Shown piece by piece: positions 1 to 10,477 of a DNA stretch of 64,000 nucleotides. Below the pieces are notes generated by a model, which did no database searches, was not told the origin of the DNA, and worked only from the letters and a program-made list of their open reading frames with translations. This DNA comes from Polynucleobacter sp. MWH-UH24A (GTDB lineage Bacteria; Pseudomonadota; Gammaproteobacteria; Burkholderiales; Burkholderiaceae), in contig NZ_CP061292.1 in assembly GCF_018687475.1 (NCBI RefSeq), positions 1,736,001 to 1,800,000 of the forward strand. Direction: 5' to 3'. Each line of letters opens with the position of its first letter. Within the stretch, counting starts at the first letter, position 1. The position numbers and the translations under genes were made by a program.

Positions 1-813
1 GTATTACCCTTTATTCAGGTCGCTAATCTCATAAAAGAAGCTGGACTTCATGTGCCCCTTGTTCTTGAGAAAGACGAAGAAAAAGGGTTCCTACTGCTTA
101 GCGATCTTGGAAACAAAACCTACCTGAGCGTCTTATCCCCCAGTAATGCAAAAGTACTTTATCGAGACGCTAGCCAAGCACTAATTCAAATGCAAAGCGC
201 GAGTCGTGAGGGAGTGTTACCCCCCTATGATGATGCAACCCTCCAGCGCGAGCTAGATCTATTTGATGCATGGTATCTGAAACGCCATCTTCAATACACG
301 CTAAGTGATGAAGAAAGTAATCAACTACACACAATCTTTCAGTTGATTAAAGGAAATAATCTTTCACAAACGCAAGTGTATGTTCACCGTGATTTTCATT
401 CGCGCAATCTTATGCATTGCTCATTAAATAATCCTGGGGTTTTAGATTTTCAAGACGCTTTGTATGGCCCAATCACGTATGACATCGTTTCTTTGTTACG
501 CGATGCATACATTGAATGGACAGAGGAGGAGGTGCTTGATTTTTTAATTGAGTATTGGGAAATGGCACGCGCTGCAGGTTTGAACGTTCCTCCTGATTTT
601 GCAGATTTCTATCGTGATTTTGAATGGATGGGTCTGCAGCGACACTTAAAAGTCTTAGGTATCTTTGCACGCTTGTACCACCGAGACGGCAAAGCAAATT
701 ACTTAAATGACATTCCCTTAGTTCTCAAATACACGCGTGCGGTTGCGAGTCGTTACAGCTGCTTTAAGCCACTATTGCGAATTTTGGATCAAGCACAAAG
801 GCAATCGTCATAA
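1..813 (+). CDS. amgK: N-acetylmuramate/N-acetylglucosamine kinase AmgK (5' partial)
   Basis: The reading frame is open from base 1, so the true start lies before the window. The protein is an aminoglycoside-phosphotransferase-fold sugar kinase: the catalytic loop VYVHRDFHSRNLM and the following metal-binding DFQDALYGP are visible. AmgK phosphorylates cell-wall amino sugars at the anomeric position. The assignment over other APH-family kinases rests on murU starting 14 bases downstream, the pairing known from the Pseudomonas-type MurNAc recycling route. It is probably cytoplasmic and co-transcribed with murU. Confidence 0.85.
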   Translation, partial: VLPFIQVANLIKEAGLHVPLVLEKDEEKGFLLLSDLGNKTYLSVLSPSNAKVLYRDASQALIQMQSASREGVLPPYDDATLQRELDLFDAWYLKRHLQYTLSDEESNQLHTIFQLIKGNNLSQTQVYVHRDFHSRNLMHCSLNNPGVLDFQDALYGPITYDIVSLLRDAYIEWTEEEVLDFLIEYWEMARAAGLNVPPDFADFYRDFEWMGLQRHLKVLGIFARLYHRDGKANYLNDIPLVLKYTRAVASRYSCFKPLLRILDQAQRQSS

Positions 814-827
814 ACTGTTCACTATCG

Positions 828-1538
828 ATGACTGCACAGCATCTTCCTTGTCTTCTATTAGCGGCCGGTCGTGGGGAACGCATGCGGCCATTAAGCGACC
901 ATACACCGAAACCACTATTAAAGGTGAAGGGCAAGTCATTACTAGGTTGGCATTTGGAATCGCTCCAGCAGGCTGGTATTCAAAATGTCGTAATTAATCA
1001 CGCCTGGCTTGGTAATCAGATCGAGGCAGCGTTTGGTAATGGTCGTGACTATGGCTTATCCATTCAGTACTCTCCGGAGGTAAGCGCCTTGGAGACAGCC
1101 GGGGGAATCTGCCAGGCGCTGCCCATTCTTAATCCGAATGATTTCTTTCTAGTAATGAATGGGGATATCTTTTGTCCTAATTTTCCAGTCTCAGAATTGA
1201 TTAAACGTGGCGAACAACTCCGTACTCAAGAGCAGTTTTTAGCTCATCTGATTTTGGTACCCAATCCACCGCATCACCCCACCGGCGACTTTTATCTCGA
1301 TGGCAGCATCGTGCGCGGAGAAGAGAATCCGAACGCTCATTGTCTAAAACTTACTTTTTCAGGGATTGGCATTTACCATCGCCGCTTGTTTGATGGCTTA
1401 ATTCGGGGGGAAAGTGCTAAATTAGCCCCCATCTTACGCAGGGCAATGCTCAATAATCAAATCTCCGGTGAAAAATATTTGGGTTCGTGGCAGGATGTAG
1501 GTAGTCCCGAACGCCTTGTCGAACTAAATCGATCCTAA
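828..1538 (+). CDS. murU: N-acetylmuramate alpha-1-phosphate uridylyltransferase MurU
   Basis: This is a 236-residue nucleotidyltransferase with the N-terminal signature LLAAGRGERMRPLSDHTPKP and the metal site VMNGDIF near residue 107. The family couples a sugar 1-phosphate to a nucleoside triphosphate. Next to amgK the likely reaction is MurNAc-1-phosphate plus UTP to UDP-MurNAc, which feeds peptidoglycan synthesis without MurA. Length is normal. A generic glucose-1-phosphate thymidylyltransferase is the alternative, but it is disfavoured by the neighbour and the short length. Confidence 0.88.
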   Translation: MTAQHLPCLLLAAGRGERMRPLSDHTPKPLLKVKGKSLLGWHLESLQQAGIQNVVINHAWLGNQIEAAFGNGRDYGLSIQYSPEVSALETAGGICQALPILNPNDFFLVMNGDIFCPNFPVSELIKRGEQLRTQEQFLAHLILVPNPPHHPTGDFYLDGSIVRGEENPNAHCLKLTFSGIGIYHRRLFDGLIRGESAKLAPILRRAMLNNQISGEKYLGSWQDVGSPERLVELNRS

Positions 1539-1548
1539 GAACTTAAAA

Positions 1549-2925
1549 ATGAATCGTCCCAACCTGCAACATTCATTGATTAGCGCCTGCCATAAGCGCC
1601 GCGATCGCCTGGCTTCGATGATCCAGGCCAAAACGGGGGGTGGCGTTGTCATACTGGGGACGGCTCCGGAAAAAGTTCGCAATCGGGATAGCGACTTTCC
1701 CTATCGGCATGACAGCGACTTCTATTACCTCACTGGTTTTGAGGAGCCTGCGGCTACCTTAGTGATGCTTGTTTCAAAGTCGAGCTATGAGACTCACCTC
1801 TTTTGTCGGCCCAAAGATCTCGAACGCGAGATTTGGGATGGATACCGCTTGGGCCCTCAAGAGGCACCTGCTCTTTTGCTGATGAATGCTGCCTACCCAA
1901 ATTCAGAGTTAGACCAAAAACTTCCCGACTTCTTAGCAGATCAAGATTCGGTATATGTCAAACTCGCTGCTGCCTCTGAAAACGATGCTTCTTTACGCCA
2001 TTGGATGAATACGGTCCGTCAGCGGGCCCGCACGGGTGTGAATGCCCCCGAGGTGTTTCATGACATTGAATCCGTCATCCATGAAATGCGTTTATTCAAA
2101 GATCCTGAAGAAATTGAGATCATGCGGCATGCGGCGGCGATATCTGCACAAGCCCATATTCGTGCCATGCGTTCTTGCAAGCCCGGTAAACGTGAATATC
2201 AATTGGAAGCTGAGCTGCTCTATGAGTTTCGTTACCATGGGGCAGAAAGTGTCGCTTACAACAGCATTGTGGCCGCCGGTGCGAATGCCTGCGTTCTGCA
2301 TCACCGCGCAGGATCTGCTGAACTCTTCGATGGTGATTTATGTCTAATTGATGCCGGGTGTGAGCTTCATGGCTACGCCTCGGATATCACCAGAACCTTT
2401 CCAGTTAATGGACGATTTAGTAGTGCTCAACGTGCGCTCTATGACATCACGCTCGCAGCCCAACAAGCAGCGGTTGACGCGACTCGCCCTGGTCATTCAT
2501 TTATCGATCCACACCAAGCAGCGGTTCGAGTACTGACTCAGGGCTTGATCGATGAAAAGTTAATCCGAATCGATGAAGTAGGCTCGCTCGATCAAGCGAT
2601 TGAAACGGGAGCTTATAAGCGCTTTTACATGCACCGCACCAGCCATTGGTTAGGAATGGATGTCCATGACGTTGGATCGTATCGAGAACTAGATGCTGTT
2701 ACTCAACCAGGTACCGAAAGACCTTGGCGCACTCTTCAAGAAAATATGGTGCTCACCATTGAACCTGGTCTTTACATTCGTCCTGCGGAGGATATTTCTG
2801 AGGCCTTTTGGAATATTGGAATTCGGATTGAGGATGACGCCCTAGTCACTGCGAATGGTTGTGAACTCATCTCCCGTGGTGTCCCGGTTGATCCACTTGA
2901 AATTGAGTCCATCATCCGGTCTTGA
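1549..2925 (+). CDS. pepP: Xaa-Pro aminopeptidase PepP
   Basis: This 458-residue M24B metallopeptidase has an N-terminal aminopeptidase-P domain (about 1-170) and a C-terminal pita-bread domain. The dinuclear metal ligands are all visible: Asp pair in LIDAGCELHGYASDITR, His in HRTSHWLGMDVHDVG, Glu in LTIEPGLYI and Glu in GIRIEDDALVT. It removes N-terminal residues that precede proline. Its stop codon overlaps the ubiH start by one base (TGATG), which implies translational coupling. pepP-ubiH adjacency is usual in proteobacteria. Confidence 0.95.
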   Translation: MNRPNLQHSLISACHKRRDRLASMIQAKTGGGVVILGTAPEKVRNRDSDFPYRHDSDFYYLTGFEEPAATLVMLVSKSSYETHLFCRPKDLEREIWDGYRLGPQEAPALLLMNAAYPNSELDQKLPDFLADQDSVYVKLAAASENDASLRHWMNTVRQRARTGVNAPEVFHDIESVIHEMRLFKDPEEIEIMRHAAAISAQAHIRAMRSCKPGKREYQLEAELLYEFRYHGAESVAYNSIVAAGANACVLHHRAGSAELFDGDLCLIDAGCELHGYASDITRTFPVNGRFSSAQRALYDITLAAQQAAVDATRPGHSFIDPHQAAVRVLTQGLIDEKLIRIDEVGSLDQAIETGAYKRFYMHRTSHWLGMDVHDVGSYRELDAVTQPGTERPWRTLQENMVLTIEPGLYIRPAEDISEAFWNIGIRIEDDALVTANGCELISRGVPVDPLEIESIIRS

Positions 2926-4085
2926 TGAGTGAACCCATGAAGTCATCCTTTGCAGTAGTGATTCAAGGCGGAGGTCCTGTGGGTCTCGCTTGCGCAGCGT
3001 GGCTTTTACAGAAAAACCCGCAGATTAGCCTTCTGTTGATTGATCGCAACCCAGAGGGTGATGAGCAAATTCAATCAGGCGATCAACGTGGTATTGCCCT
3101 ATCGCATGGTAGTAAATTACTACTCGATACGATTAACGCATGGCCTTCTAATTGTCCAGCGATTCATCGAATTCACGTCTCTCAATCAGGTCGATTTGGT
3201 CGAGCTCTCATGACGCGCGAAGAACTGGGGCAGGGTGCCCTAGGTCATATTAGTCGCTATCGTGACATTCATCTAACCCTTAGAAACGCGCTGCGAGCTC
3301 TGGGGGCCCATTCACCTAATTTTGTATGGCATCACAACGCGGATGAAAGCTTCAGTACGCCACCAGCTGCCTGCATCGTACATGCCGAGGGCGGATTATT
3401 TAAGCAACAAGATTGGGTTGAGTCTGGCCGCGATTACCGTCAAGCTGCTCTGGTGGGAACCGTCGATGTTGAAAATCCCATTGCCCATCAAGCGTGGGAG
3501 CGCTTTACCAATGAGGGCCCGCTTGCACTGCTACCCTCGCATTTAGGCCCTCATACGCATAACCTGGTCTGGTGCGCCTCCCCAGAGTCCAGTCAACGCC
3601 GACTGGCTCTGAGTGATGATGCGTTCCTTGCGGAACTAGAGCATAGTTTTGGTCAGCGTTTAGGCCGATTTACTAATATTGCTAATCGGCGTCTCTATGA
3701 TCTGGGATTGAACTATCGCAAAGACATTTGTACGGGTCATGAGGTGTGGATTGGCAATGCCGCGCAGACCTTGCATCCGGTAGCGGGCCAAGGCCTGAAT
3801 CTTGGCTTACGCGACGCTTATTTACTTGCTGAGAAACTCGCGGAACTCTTTAAGCAAACACACGCGGTTACGCCTGATGCCGTGAAAGCCCAACTTCTTG
3901 AGTATGCAAAAAGCCGCCAAGTTGATCGACGTGCGACTATTGGCATTACCGATTTCTTAGCTCGCGTGTTCATCTCGCCCTTATTGCCTATTCAGGTCTC
4001 ACGCGGACTTGCACTGGGCGCTCTAGCCTGGTTACCTCCGGTAAAAGTGGCTCTCGCAAAACAAATGATGTTTGGTCGGCGCTAG
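2925..4085 (+). CDS. ubiH: UbiH-type FAD-dependent ubiquinone hydroxylase
   Basis: The protein is about 386 residues and belongs to the UbiH/UbiF/VisC flavoprotein monooxygenases. The N-terminal dinucleotide fold reads QGGGPVGLACAAWLL. The C-terminal FAD motif reads GNAAQTLHPVAGQGLNLG; Asn-Ala-Ala-Gln-Thr is the UbiH form, whereas UbiF has a GDAAH-like form. It hydroxylates a ring carbon of the ubiquinone precursor. I chose ATG 2925, which overlaps the pepP stop by one base; a TTG just upstream (2922) and an ATG at 2937 are alternatives. Confidence 0.88.
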   Translation: MSEPMKSSFAVVIQGGGPVGLACAAWLLQKNPQISLLLIDRNPEGDEQIQSGDQRGIALSHGSKLLLDTINAWPSNCPAIHRIHVSQSGRFGRALMTREELGQGALGHISRYRDIHLTLRNALRALGAHSPNFVWHHNADESFSTPPAACIVHAEGGLFKQQDWVESGRDYRQAALVGTVDVENPIAHQAWERFTNEGPLALLPSHLGPHTHNLVWCASPESSQRRLALSDDAFLAELEHSFGQRLGRFTNIANRRLYDLGLNYRKDICTGHEVWIGNAAQTLHPVAGQGLNLGLRDAYLLAEKLAELFKQTHAVTPDAVKAQLLEYAKSRQVDRRATIGITDFLARVFISPLLPIQVSRGLALGALAWLPPVKVALAKQMMFGRR

Positions 4086-4160
4086 GTTGCCTAAAAATTA
4101 AGCAGTTGAGTAGCGGATGTGGTACAGTGATGCCTCTAGTTCTGATCCATTTCCCTCAGC

Positions 4161-5177
4161 ATGCAAATCGGCCCCTACTCACTAGCCAACGCTCTTTTTG
4201 TTGCGCCAATGGCCGGTGTTACCGATCGTCCTTTTCGTCAATTATGTAAGAAATTAGGTGCAGGTTACGCAGTCTCCGAAATGATCGCTTCCAATGTCAT
4301 GCTCTGGAATAGTGAAAAAACCTTGAGACGGGCTAACCATATTGGCGAGTTCAAACCCATCGCAGTACAAATTGCAGGAGCTGACCCAAACATGATGGCG
4401 CAAGCCGCTCGCCTAAATGTCGATCGTGGCGCTCAAATTATCGATATCAATATGGGTTGCCCTGCCAAAAAAGTATGCAATGTCGCCGCGGGTTCTGCCC
4501 TCCTAAAGGATCAACCTTTAGTACAGCAAATTGTGGAGTCTGTGGTTCAAGCTGTTGGAATTGGGCCTGATGCTGTCCCAGTAACTCTCAAAATTAGAAC
4601 TGGCTGGGACAGTGAGCATAAAAACGCGCTAGAAATCGCAAAAATTGCGCAGGAGGCTGGAATTTCTATGCTAACGATTCATGGGCGAACCAGAGCGGAT
4701 TTGTACCATGGTGATGCTGAATACGAAACGATTGCGGCGGTGAAGAGCCGTATTGGCATTCCAGTAGTTGCTAATGGTGATATCGACAGTCCCGAAAAAG
4801 CCAAGCAGGTTTTGAGCATCACTGGGGCAGATGCGCTCATGATTGGACGAGCAGCGCAAGGTAGACCCTGGATTTTTCGGGAAATTAATCACTATTTAAC
4901 AAGTGGTGAAATCCTACCGGCACCGCGCGTTCATGAAATTCAGGCAATCCTCAATGAGCACTTACTAGATCATTACGCCTTTTATGGCGAATACACAGGT
5001 CTACGAACCGCCCGTAAACATATTGCCTGGTACTGCAAGGGCTTACGCAACTCGCATGCGTTTCGGCATCTCATGAACAGCGCCGAAGATTGCAAAACGC
5101 AACTACAACTTGTTAATGATTATTTTGATGAGATGAAGCTCCATTCGGATCATCTTTTATTTTTAGAAGCAGCCTAA
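4161..5177 (+). CDS. dusB: tRNA-dihydrouridine synthase DusB
   Basis: This is a 338-residue FMN-dependent TIM-barrel enzyme that reduces specific uridines in the tRNA D-loop. It shows the Dus signatures VAPMAGVTDRPFRQLC near the N-terminus, the catalytic-cysteine segment INMGCPAKKVCN around residue 100, and the FMN phosphate region NGDIDSP and GADALMIGRAAQGRPW. fis begins 9 bases downstream; dusB-fis is a classical operon, which identifies the DusB subfamily. The 75-base gap before it holds no promoter I can defend. Confidence 0.95.
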   Translation: MQIGPYSLANALFVAPMAGVTDRPFRQLCKKLGAGYAVSEMIASNVMLWNSEKTLRRANHIGEFKPIAVQIAGADPNMMAQAARLNVDRGAQIIDINMGCPAKKVCNVAAGSALLKDQPLVQQIVESVVQAVGIGPDAVPVTLKIRTGWDSEHKNALEIAKIAQEAGISMLTIHGRTRADLYHGDAEYETIAAVKSRIGIPVVANGDIDSPEKAKQVLSITGADALMIGRAAQGRPWIFREINHYLTSGEILPAPRVHEIQAILNEHLLDHYAFYGEYTGLRTARKHIAWYCKGLRNSHAFRHLMNSAEDCKTQLQLVNDYFDEMKLHSDHLLFLEAA

Positions 5178-5186
5178 ATTACCTCC

Positions 5187-5426
5187 ATGAAAAGTAATAA
5201 ACATCCCGTTACGGAGTGCATTGAAATCAATCTGCAGCGCTATCTTGATGACCTCAAAGGTACCCCGCCCAATGACATTTATCAAATGGTACTTAGTGTG
5301 GTTGAAAAACCAATGTTAGAGCTGGTGATGGCGCATGCCAAACAAAACCAATCCCTAGCCGCTTCGTATTTAGGAATTAATCGCAACACCTTGCGTAAAA
5401 AACTAGTCGAGCACCGCTTAATCTAA
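5187..5426 (+). CDS. fis: Fis-family DNA-binding protein
   Basis: This small protein (79 residues) ends in the Fis helix-turn-helix, with segment [18 protein letters not shown] at about residues 57-74. In the family, Fis is a nucleoid-associated dimer that bends DNA and tunes growth-phase expression. It is shorter than the 98-residue E. coli Fis, lacking most of the N-terminal beta-hairpin region; this is typical of betaproteobacterial forms. It sits between dusB and purH with tiny gaps and is probably in the same transcript. Confidence 0.9.
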   Translation: MKSNKHPVTECIEINLQRYLDDLKGTPPNDIYQMVLSVVEKPMLELVMAHAKQNQSLAASYLGINRNTLRKKLVEHRLI

Positions 5427-5428
5427 CT

Positions 5429-7012
5429 ATGATTCGTACAGCCCTTCTCTCCGTATCCGATAAAACCGGTATTGTTCAGCTTGCCCAAGCACTCCATACC
5501 CTAGGTATAAAACTGATCTCTACTGGGGGTACCGCAAAACTTTTAGCCCAAGAAGGGTTACCAGTAACCGAGGTTGCAAGTCTTACCAACTTTCCTGAAA
5601 TGTTAGATGGGCGAGTCAAAACCTTGCACCCAAAAGTTCATGGTGGTTTACTAGCACGACGCGATTCTAAAGAACATATGGACTCTATTGCCGAGCATGG
5701 CATTGAGACGATTGATTTATTGGTAATTAATCTGTATCCGTTTACCCAAACGATTAGTCAAGCTCACTGTAGCTTTGATGAAGCAATTGAAAACATTGAT
5801 ATTGGCGGACCTGCTATGCTGCGAGCAGCCGCCAAGAATCATCAGGATGTCACCGTCCTCATTTCGCCAGCTGATTACGAGCCTGTTTTAGAAGAAATGC
5901 GTCGTAATCAGAATACGGTTTCGTTTGCAACCAACTTAATGCTTGCGAAAAAAGTCTTTGCCCATACCGCCCAATACGATGGAGCGATTGCGAACTACTT
6001 AAGTTCTTTAGACGATACCCAAGATCATCGCAAGCGCCACCCCTATCCGCAGACCCTGCATATCGCTTTTGAGCGTGTTCAAGAAATGCGCTACGGTGAG
6101 AACCCCCACCAATCAGCTGCGTTTTACAAAGACCTTGTAGCGCCAACCGGAAGCCTAGCCCATTACCAACAGCTTCAAGGCAAGGAACTATCCTTTAACA
6201 ATATTGCCGACTCCGACGCCGCTTGGGAATGCGTCAAATCCATTAGCCGTGATCAAGCGGCGTGTGTCATTATCAAACATGCAAACCCCTGCGGTGTAGC
6301 GTTAGCAGATACCGCAGAAAAGGCTTATTTAAAAGCGTTACAGACTGATCCAACTTCTGCTTTTGGAGGAATCATCGCACTCAATCGACCTTGTGATGAA
6401 GCCTGTGCCTTAGCAATTGCAAAGCAATTTGTTGAAGTTCTCATCGCACCATCATTTACGGAGTCTGCTAAAGCAATTTTTTCTTCCAAGCAAAATGTAC
6501 GGTTGCTTGAAATTCCGCTTCCTAATGAGGGAGCCAATCCGTTAAATCAATTTGACTTTAAACGTGTTGGTGGTGGGCTTTTAGTGCAATCGAGTGATTC
6601 AAAAAATGTGCTCCCCCAAGAATTACAAGTGGTTACAAAACGCCAGCCGACTCCCGCTGAATTAGCAGATCTGATGTTTGCCTGGCGAGTCGCCAAATTT
6701 GTAAAGTCTAATGCGATTGTGTATTGCGCCAATGGCATGACCTTGGGGATTGGAGCTGGACAAATGAGTCGTATTGACTCCGCTCGAATTGCAAGCATAA
6801 AGGCTGAACATGCTGGCCTAAGTTTAAAAGGGTCGGCTGTTGCGAGCGATGCCTTCTTTCCATTTCGCGATGGACTCGACGTGGTTGTCGCTGCCGGTGC
6901 AACTAGCGTGATTCAACCTGGGGGTAGCATGCGCGATCCTGAAGTGATTGAGGCGGCCAATGAGCATGGTATTTCGATGGTGTTTACGAGCACTCGGCAC
7001 TTTAGGCATTAA
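5429..7012 (+). CDS. purH: Bifunctional AICAR formyltransferase / IMP cyclohydrolase PurH
   Basis: This 527-residue enzyme catalyses the last two steps of purine synthesis. The N-terminal MGS-like cyclohydrolase domain (about 1-150) shows [10 protein letters not shown] and [14 protein letters not shown]. The C-terminal formyltransferase domain contains the KHANPCG signature around residue 283 and GAGQMSR. The length matches the family. It starts 2 bases after fis stops and is followed 2 bases later by ruvC, so the block reads as one operon. Confidence 0.97.
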   Translation: MIRTALLSVSDKTGIVQLAQALHTLGIKLISTGGTAKLLAQEGLPVTEVASLTNFPEMLDGRVKTLHPKVHGGLLARRDSKEHMDSIAEHGIETIDLLVINLYPFTQTISQAHCSFDEAIENIDIGGPAMLRAAAKNHQDVTVLISPADYEPVLEEMRRNQNTVSFATNLMLAKKVFAHTAQYDGAIANYLSSLDDTQDHRKRHPYPQTLHIAFERVQEMRYGENPHQSAAFYKDLVAPTGSLAHYQQLQGKELSFNNIADSDAAWECVKSISRDQAACVIIKHANPCGVALADTAEKAYLKALQTDPTSAFGGIIALNRPCDEACALAIAKQFVEVLIAPSFTESAKAIFSSKQNVRLLEIPLPNEGANPLNQFDFKRVGGGLLVQSSDSKNVLPQELQVVTKRQPTPAELADLMFAWRVAKFVKSNAIVYCANGMTLGIGAGQMSRIDSARIASIKAEHAGLSLKGSAVASDAFFPFRDGLDVVVAAGATSVIQPGGSMRDPEVIEAANEHGISMVFTSTRHFRH

Positions 7013-7014
7013 TC

Positions 7015-7509
7015 ATGCGTTGGTTAGGTATTGATCCTGGCTTACGAACCACTGGCTTTGGAGTGATTGAGCTCGAAGGTCAACAATTGCGCTACATCAG
7101 TTCAGGAATCATTGAGAGCGGTGAGGTTGCCTTAGGCTTGCCTCACCGTCTGGGTACCTTGTATCAGGGGGTCCAAGAGGTACTCCTTCACTATCAGCCT
7201 GATGCCGCTGCGATTGAGGAAATCTTCTTAAACGTTAATCCGCGCTCCACGCTCATGCTTGGTCAAGCACGCGGTGCCGTGATTGCCGCTCTCGTATCGA
7301 CGGGTCTTTCGGTTTCTGAATACAGCGCGCGTGGCATCAAGCAAGCCATTGTTGGTACCGGTCGGGCTAACAAAACACAAATGCAAGAAATGGTAAAGCG
7401 CTTACTGAAGCTCAAAAAAAGTCCATCACCGGATGCAGCCGATGCGCTCGGGGTCGCTATTTGTGCCGCTCACCATCATCAAGTTCAAATGACTAAAGCA
7501 AAGCGTTAA
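7015..7509 (+). CDS. ruvC: Holliday junction resolvase RuvC
   Basis: The 164-residue protein has an RNase H-like fold. The catalytic acids are visible: Asp7 in [14 protein letters not shown], Glu in AAIEEIF near residue 66, and the C-terminal acidic pair in [11 protein letters not shown]. It cleaves Holliday junctions together with RuvAB. It is slightly shorter than E. coli RuvC (173) at the C-terminus, with no catalytic loss. It heads a contiguous ruvC-ruvA-ruvB set with gaps of 2-9 bases. I saw no LexA-like box immediately upstream, as expected if it is read from the purH transcript. Confidence 0.95.
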   Translation: MRWLGIDPGLRTTGFGVIELEGQQLRYISSGIIESGEVALGLPHRLGTLYQGVQEVLLHYQPDAAAIEEIFLNVNPRSTLMLGQARGAVIAALVSTGLSVSEYSARGIKQAIVGTGRANKTQMQEMVKRLLKLKKSPSPDAADALGVAICAAHHHQVQMTKAKR

Positions 7510-7518
7510 GATAGAGTC

Positions 7519-8100
7519 ATGATTGGACGTATCCATGGCACACTTATTACGATTTCAGCTCCCAAATTGCTGATCGATTGCCATGGTGTCGGCTATGAAG
7601 TTGACGTACCCATGAGCACCCTCTATCAGCTCCCAGCCATCGGTCAGTTAATTACTCTACTCACGCACTTTCATGTACGCGAAGATCAACAGCAATTATT
7701 TGGTTTTGCAACGGAAGCTGAGCGTCATGCGTTTCGGTCTCTGATTAAGATCAGTGGGGTTGGGGCACGCACTGCCCTAGCGGTGCTATCGGGTATGAGT
7801 GTGAATGAGTTAATTCAAGCTATTGCGACCCAAGATCCAGGTGCCCTCGTTCGAGTTCCCGGCATTGGCAAAAAGACGGCTGAGCGCCTTTTGTTAGAAC
7901 TCAAAGGTAAATTAGCCCCCGATTTAGGAGTTGCTCAGAATGCCTCCGGTAAGCCAGATGTCACTTCCGAAGTCATTCAAGCCTTAGTCTCTTTGGGCTA
8001 CTCGGATAAAGAAGCGCATCTTGCGATTCGTCAAATCCCTGTCGATACCAGTGTTTCGGATGGGATTAAGATCGCCCTTAAATCCCTCTCAAAGGCTTAA
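7519..8100 (+). CDS. ruvA: Holliday junction branch-migration protein RuvA
   Basis: This 193-residue protein has the three RuvA domains. An OB-fold (about 1-62) starts [11 protein letters not shown] double helix-hairpin-helix DNA-binding domain follows, with [14 protein letters not shown] and [20 protein letters not shown]. After a short linker comes the C-terminal RuvB-binding domain (about 145-193). RuvA tetramers clamp the Holliday junction and load RuvB. It starts 9 bases after ruvC. Confidence 0.96.
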   Translation: MIGRIHGTLITISAPKLLIDCHGVGYEVDVPMSTLYQLPAIGQLITLLTHFHVREDQQQLFGFATEAERHAFRSLIKISGVGARTALAVLSGMSVNELIQAIATQDPGALVRVPGIGKKTAERLLLELKGKLAPDLGVAQNASGKPDVTSEVIQALVSLGYSDKEAHLAIRQIPVDTSVSDGIKIALKSLSKA

Positions 8101-8102
8101 GT

Positions 8103-9164
8103 GTGGCGATTCATACTGATAACTTAGATACCGATGATGATAGTGACCGCATTGTCAGCCCTGGGGCTGGACAGGCCGAAGCTGTCTTTGAGAGAGCTCT
8201 TCGTCCAAAACAGCTCGATGAATACGTTGGTCAAAGTAAGGCACGCTCGCAACTCGAAATCTTCATCAACGCAACGCGCAAGCGCAAAGAAGCCTTAGAT
8301 CATGTTTTATTGTTTGGTCCGCCCGGTTTAGGCAAAACGACTTTAGCGCACATCATTGCCCGAGAACTGGGGGTTAATCTTCGACAAACCAGTGGTCCAG
8401 TATTGGATCGCCCCGGTGATCTTGCCGCACTTCTTACCAACCTTGAAGAAAACGATGTTCTATTTATTGATGAGATTCATCGGCTTTCACCAGTGGTTGA
8501 AGAAATTCTCTACCCAGCCCTTGAGGATTACTCGCTTGACATCATGATTGGCGAGGGTCCTGCAGCCCGTAGCGTGAAGTTAGATCTCAAGCCTTTTACC
8601 TTGATTGGAGCAACAACGCGAGCTGGTATGTTGACCAATCCCTTGCGCGATCGTTTTGGGATTGTGGCAAGACTTGAGTTTTATTCTTCGGCAGAACTCA
8701 CAAAGATTATTGAACGATCGGCTACTTTACTCAACGCCCAAATTGATCCCCAGGGCGCAAGCGAGATCGCGCGCCGAGCCCGCGGTACGCCTCGGATTGC
8801 GAACCGTTTGCTTCGCAGGGTTCGGGACTACGCAGAAGTAAAGGGCAGCGGGGTAATAACGAAGTCAATGGCTGACGCTGCCCTAGCCATGCTAGATGTT
8901 GATCCAATGGGATTTGATGTCATGGACCGCAAACTCCTTGAAGCAATCTTGCATAAATTTAATGGCGGTCCAGTCGGTATTGATAATTTAGCTGCGGCCA
9001 TTGGCGAAGAACGCGACACTATCGAAGATGTGTTGGAACCCTTTTTGATTCAGCAAGGGTATTTGCAACGTACCTCACGCGGTCGCATTGCCACTCGTCA
9101 GTGTTATGAACATTTTGGCCTCAAGGCCCCAAGTAACTCTGCAAATCTCGACTTGCTAGATTAA
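8103..9164 (+). CDS. ruvB: Holliday junction branch-migration helicase RuvB
   Basis: This 353-residue AAA+ motor shows Walker [14 protein letters not shown], Walker [10 protein letters not shown], sensor 1 GATTRAGML, and the C-terminal winged helix with [11 protein letters not shown]. It drives branch migration on RuvA-bound junctions. It starts with GTG two bases after ruvA stops. The next gene, tyrS, is on the other strand with its stop only 6 bases away, so the ruvCAB transcript ends against a convergent gene without an evident terminator. Confidence 0.96.
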   Translation: MAIHTDNLDTDDDSDRIVSPGAGQAEAVFERALRPKQLDEYVGQSKARSQLEIFINATRKRKEALDHVLLFGPPGLGKTTLAHIIARELGVNLRQTSGPVLDRPGDLAALLTNLEENDVLFIDEIHRLSPVVEEILYPALEDYSLDIMIGEGPAARSVKLDLKPFTLIGATTRAGMLTNPLRDRFGIVARLEFYSSAELTKIIERSATLLNAQIDPQGASEIARRARGTPRIANRLLRRVRDYAEVKGSGVITKSMADAALAMLDVDPMGFDVMDRKLLEAILHKFNGGPVGIDNLAAAIGEERDTIEDVLEPFLIQQGYLQRTSRGRIATRQCYEHFGLKAPSNSANLDLLD

Positions 9165-9170
9165 ATTCAG

Positions 9171-10397
9171 TTATTTTTTAACTGTAACTTTGGCAAAGCG
9201 GCGCTTACCAACTTGGATTACGTAGGTGCCTGGCTCTACTTTCAAAGCCTTATCGCTTACTACTGCTCCGTCAATACGCACACCATGTTGCTCAATATTG
9301 CGATTAGCCTCCGAGGTCGATGGTACCAAATTAGCAGCTTTCAAAAGAGCAGCGATACCTAGCGGAGCCCCGGATAACTCAAGCTCAGGAATATCGTCGG
9401 GTATTCCACCTTTGGCACGATGATTAAAGTCTTCCAGCGCCTTCTCTGCAGCGGCCTGCGAATGAAACCGCTCCACAATCTCTTGACCCAATAACACTTT
9501 GCAATCTCGCGGATTGAGGCCCGCAGCGACTTCTTGCTTCATTTGATCAATTTCAGCCATGGGCCTAAATGACAATAATGTGAAGTAGCTCCACATGAGC
9601 TCATCGGAAATACTCATCACCTTTCCAAACATTTCATTGGCGGGCTCGTTGATACCGATGTAATTGCCTTTTGACTTACTCATTTTCTCAACCCCATCGA
9701 GGCCGACCAAGAGAGGCATCGTCAAGATGCATTGCGGCTCTTGGCCATACTCTTTTTGTAGTTCGCGACCGACGAGAAGATTGAACTTTTGATCAGTACC
9801 GCCCAGCTCTAAATCACTTTGCAAAGCTACTGAGTCATAACCCTGCATTAATGGATACAAGAACTCATGCACTGAAATTGGTACACCACCACGATAGCGT
9901 TTTGTGAAGTCATCGCGTTCGAGCATGCGAGCGACTGTATATTTAGCAGCTAAGGTAATCATGCCTCGCGCGCCCAAGGCATCGCACCACTCGCTGTTAT
10001 AACGCACTTCCGTTTTGCTAGGATCTAAGATAATGCTCGCTTGCTGGTAATACGTTTTTGCATTCACAGCAATCTCTTCGGGAGTTAATGGCGGACGGGT
10101 ACTATTGCGCCCCGAGGGATCCCCAATCATGCTGGTAAAGTCGCCAATCAAGAAAATGACGGTATGACCCAGATCCTGCAACTGGCGTAGCTTATTCAAA
10201 ACAACGGTATGGCCCAAATGAATATCTGGCGCGGTTGGATCTAAACCTAATTTGATTCGTAATGGCTTTTGGGTTGCCTCGCTACGTGCTAATTTTTGAA
10301 GCCAATCTGCCTCGACCAGCAACTCCTCGCAGCCACGCTTAGTGACTTCCATGGCCTCAAGAACGCGTGGGGTCACTGGATAGGATTTTGTGCTCAT
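9171..10397 (-). CDS. tyrS: Tyrosyl-tRNA synthetase
   Basis: This 408-residue class I synthetase charges tRNA(Tyr). The HIGH-type motif appears as HLGH in [15 protein letters not shown], and KMSKSKGN marks the second ATP-binding loop. A C-terminal S4 RNA-binding domain (about 345-408) follows. The N-terminal signature resembles the second bacterial TyrRS branch (TyrZ-like) rather than E. coli TyrS. It is divergent from anmK across 80 bases, which must hold both promoters. Confidence 0.95.
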   Translation of the reverse strand: MSTKSYPVTPRVLEAMEVTKRGCEELLVEADWLQKLARSEATQKPLRIKLGLDPTAPDIHLGHTVVLNKLRQLQDLGHTVIFLIGDFTSMIGDPSGRNSTRPPLTPEEIAVNAKTYYQQASIILDPSKTEVRYNSEWCDALGARGMITLAAKYTVARMLERDDFTKRYRGGVPISVHEFLYPLMQGYDSVALQSDLELGGTDQKFNLLVGRELQKEYGQEPQCILTMPLLVGLDGVEKMSKSKGNYIGINEPANEMFGKVMSISDELMWSYFTLLSFRPMAEIDQMKQEVAAGLNPRDCKVLLGQEIVERFHSQAAAEKALEDFNHRAKGGIPDDIPELELSGAPLGIAALLKAANLVPSTSEANRNIEQHGVRIDGAVVSDKALKVEPGTYVIQVGKRRFAKVTVKK

Positions 10398-10427
10398 GCC
10401 TAATTTTTTCAGTTAAATTAAAGGTTT

Positions 10428-10447
10428 AATATCGTCAACGTGATATT
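10428..10447. promoter_or_regulatory. Palindrome in the tyrS-anmK divergent gap
   Basis: An AATATC arm and a GATATT arm are separated by eight bases, forming a perfect 6-bp inverted repeat in the 80-base gap between two divergent genes. The position suits an operator, but no known regulator motif is recognised and a short AT-rich palindrome can arise by chance. Confidence 0.25.
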
Positions 10448-10477
10448 GTCGCATTCTCAAGAAAGTTCGCTACACCT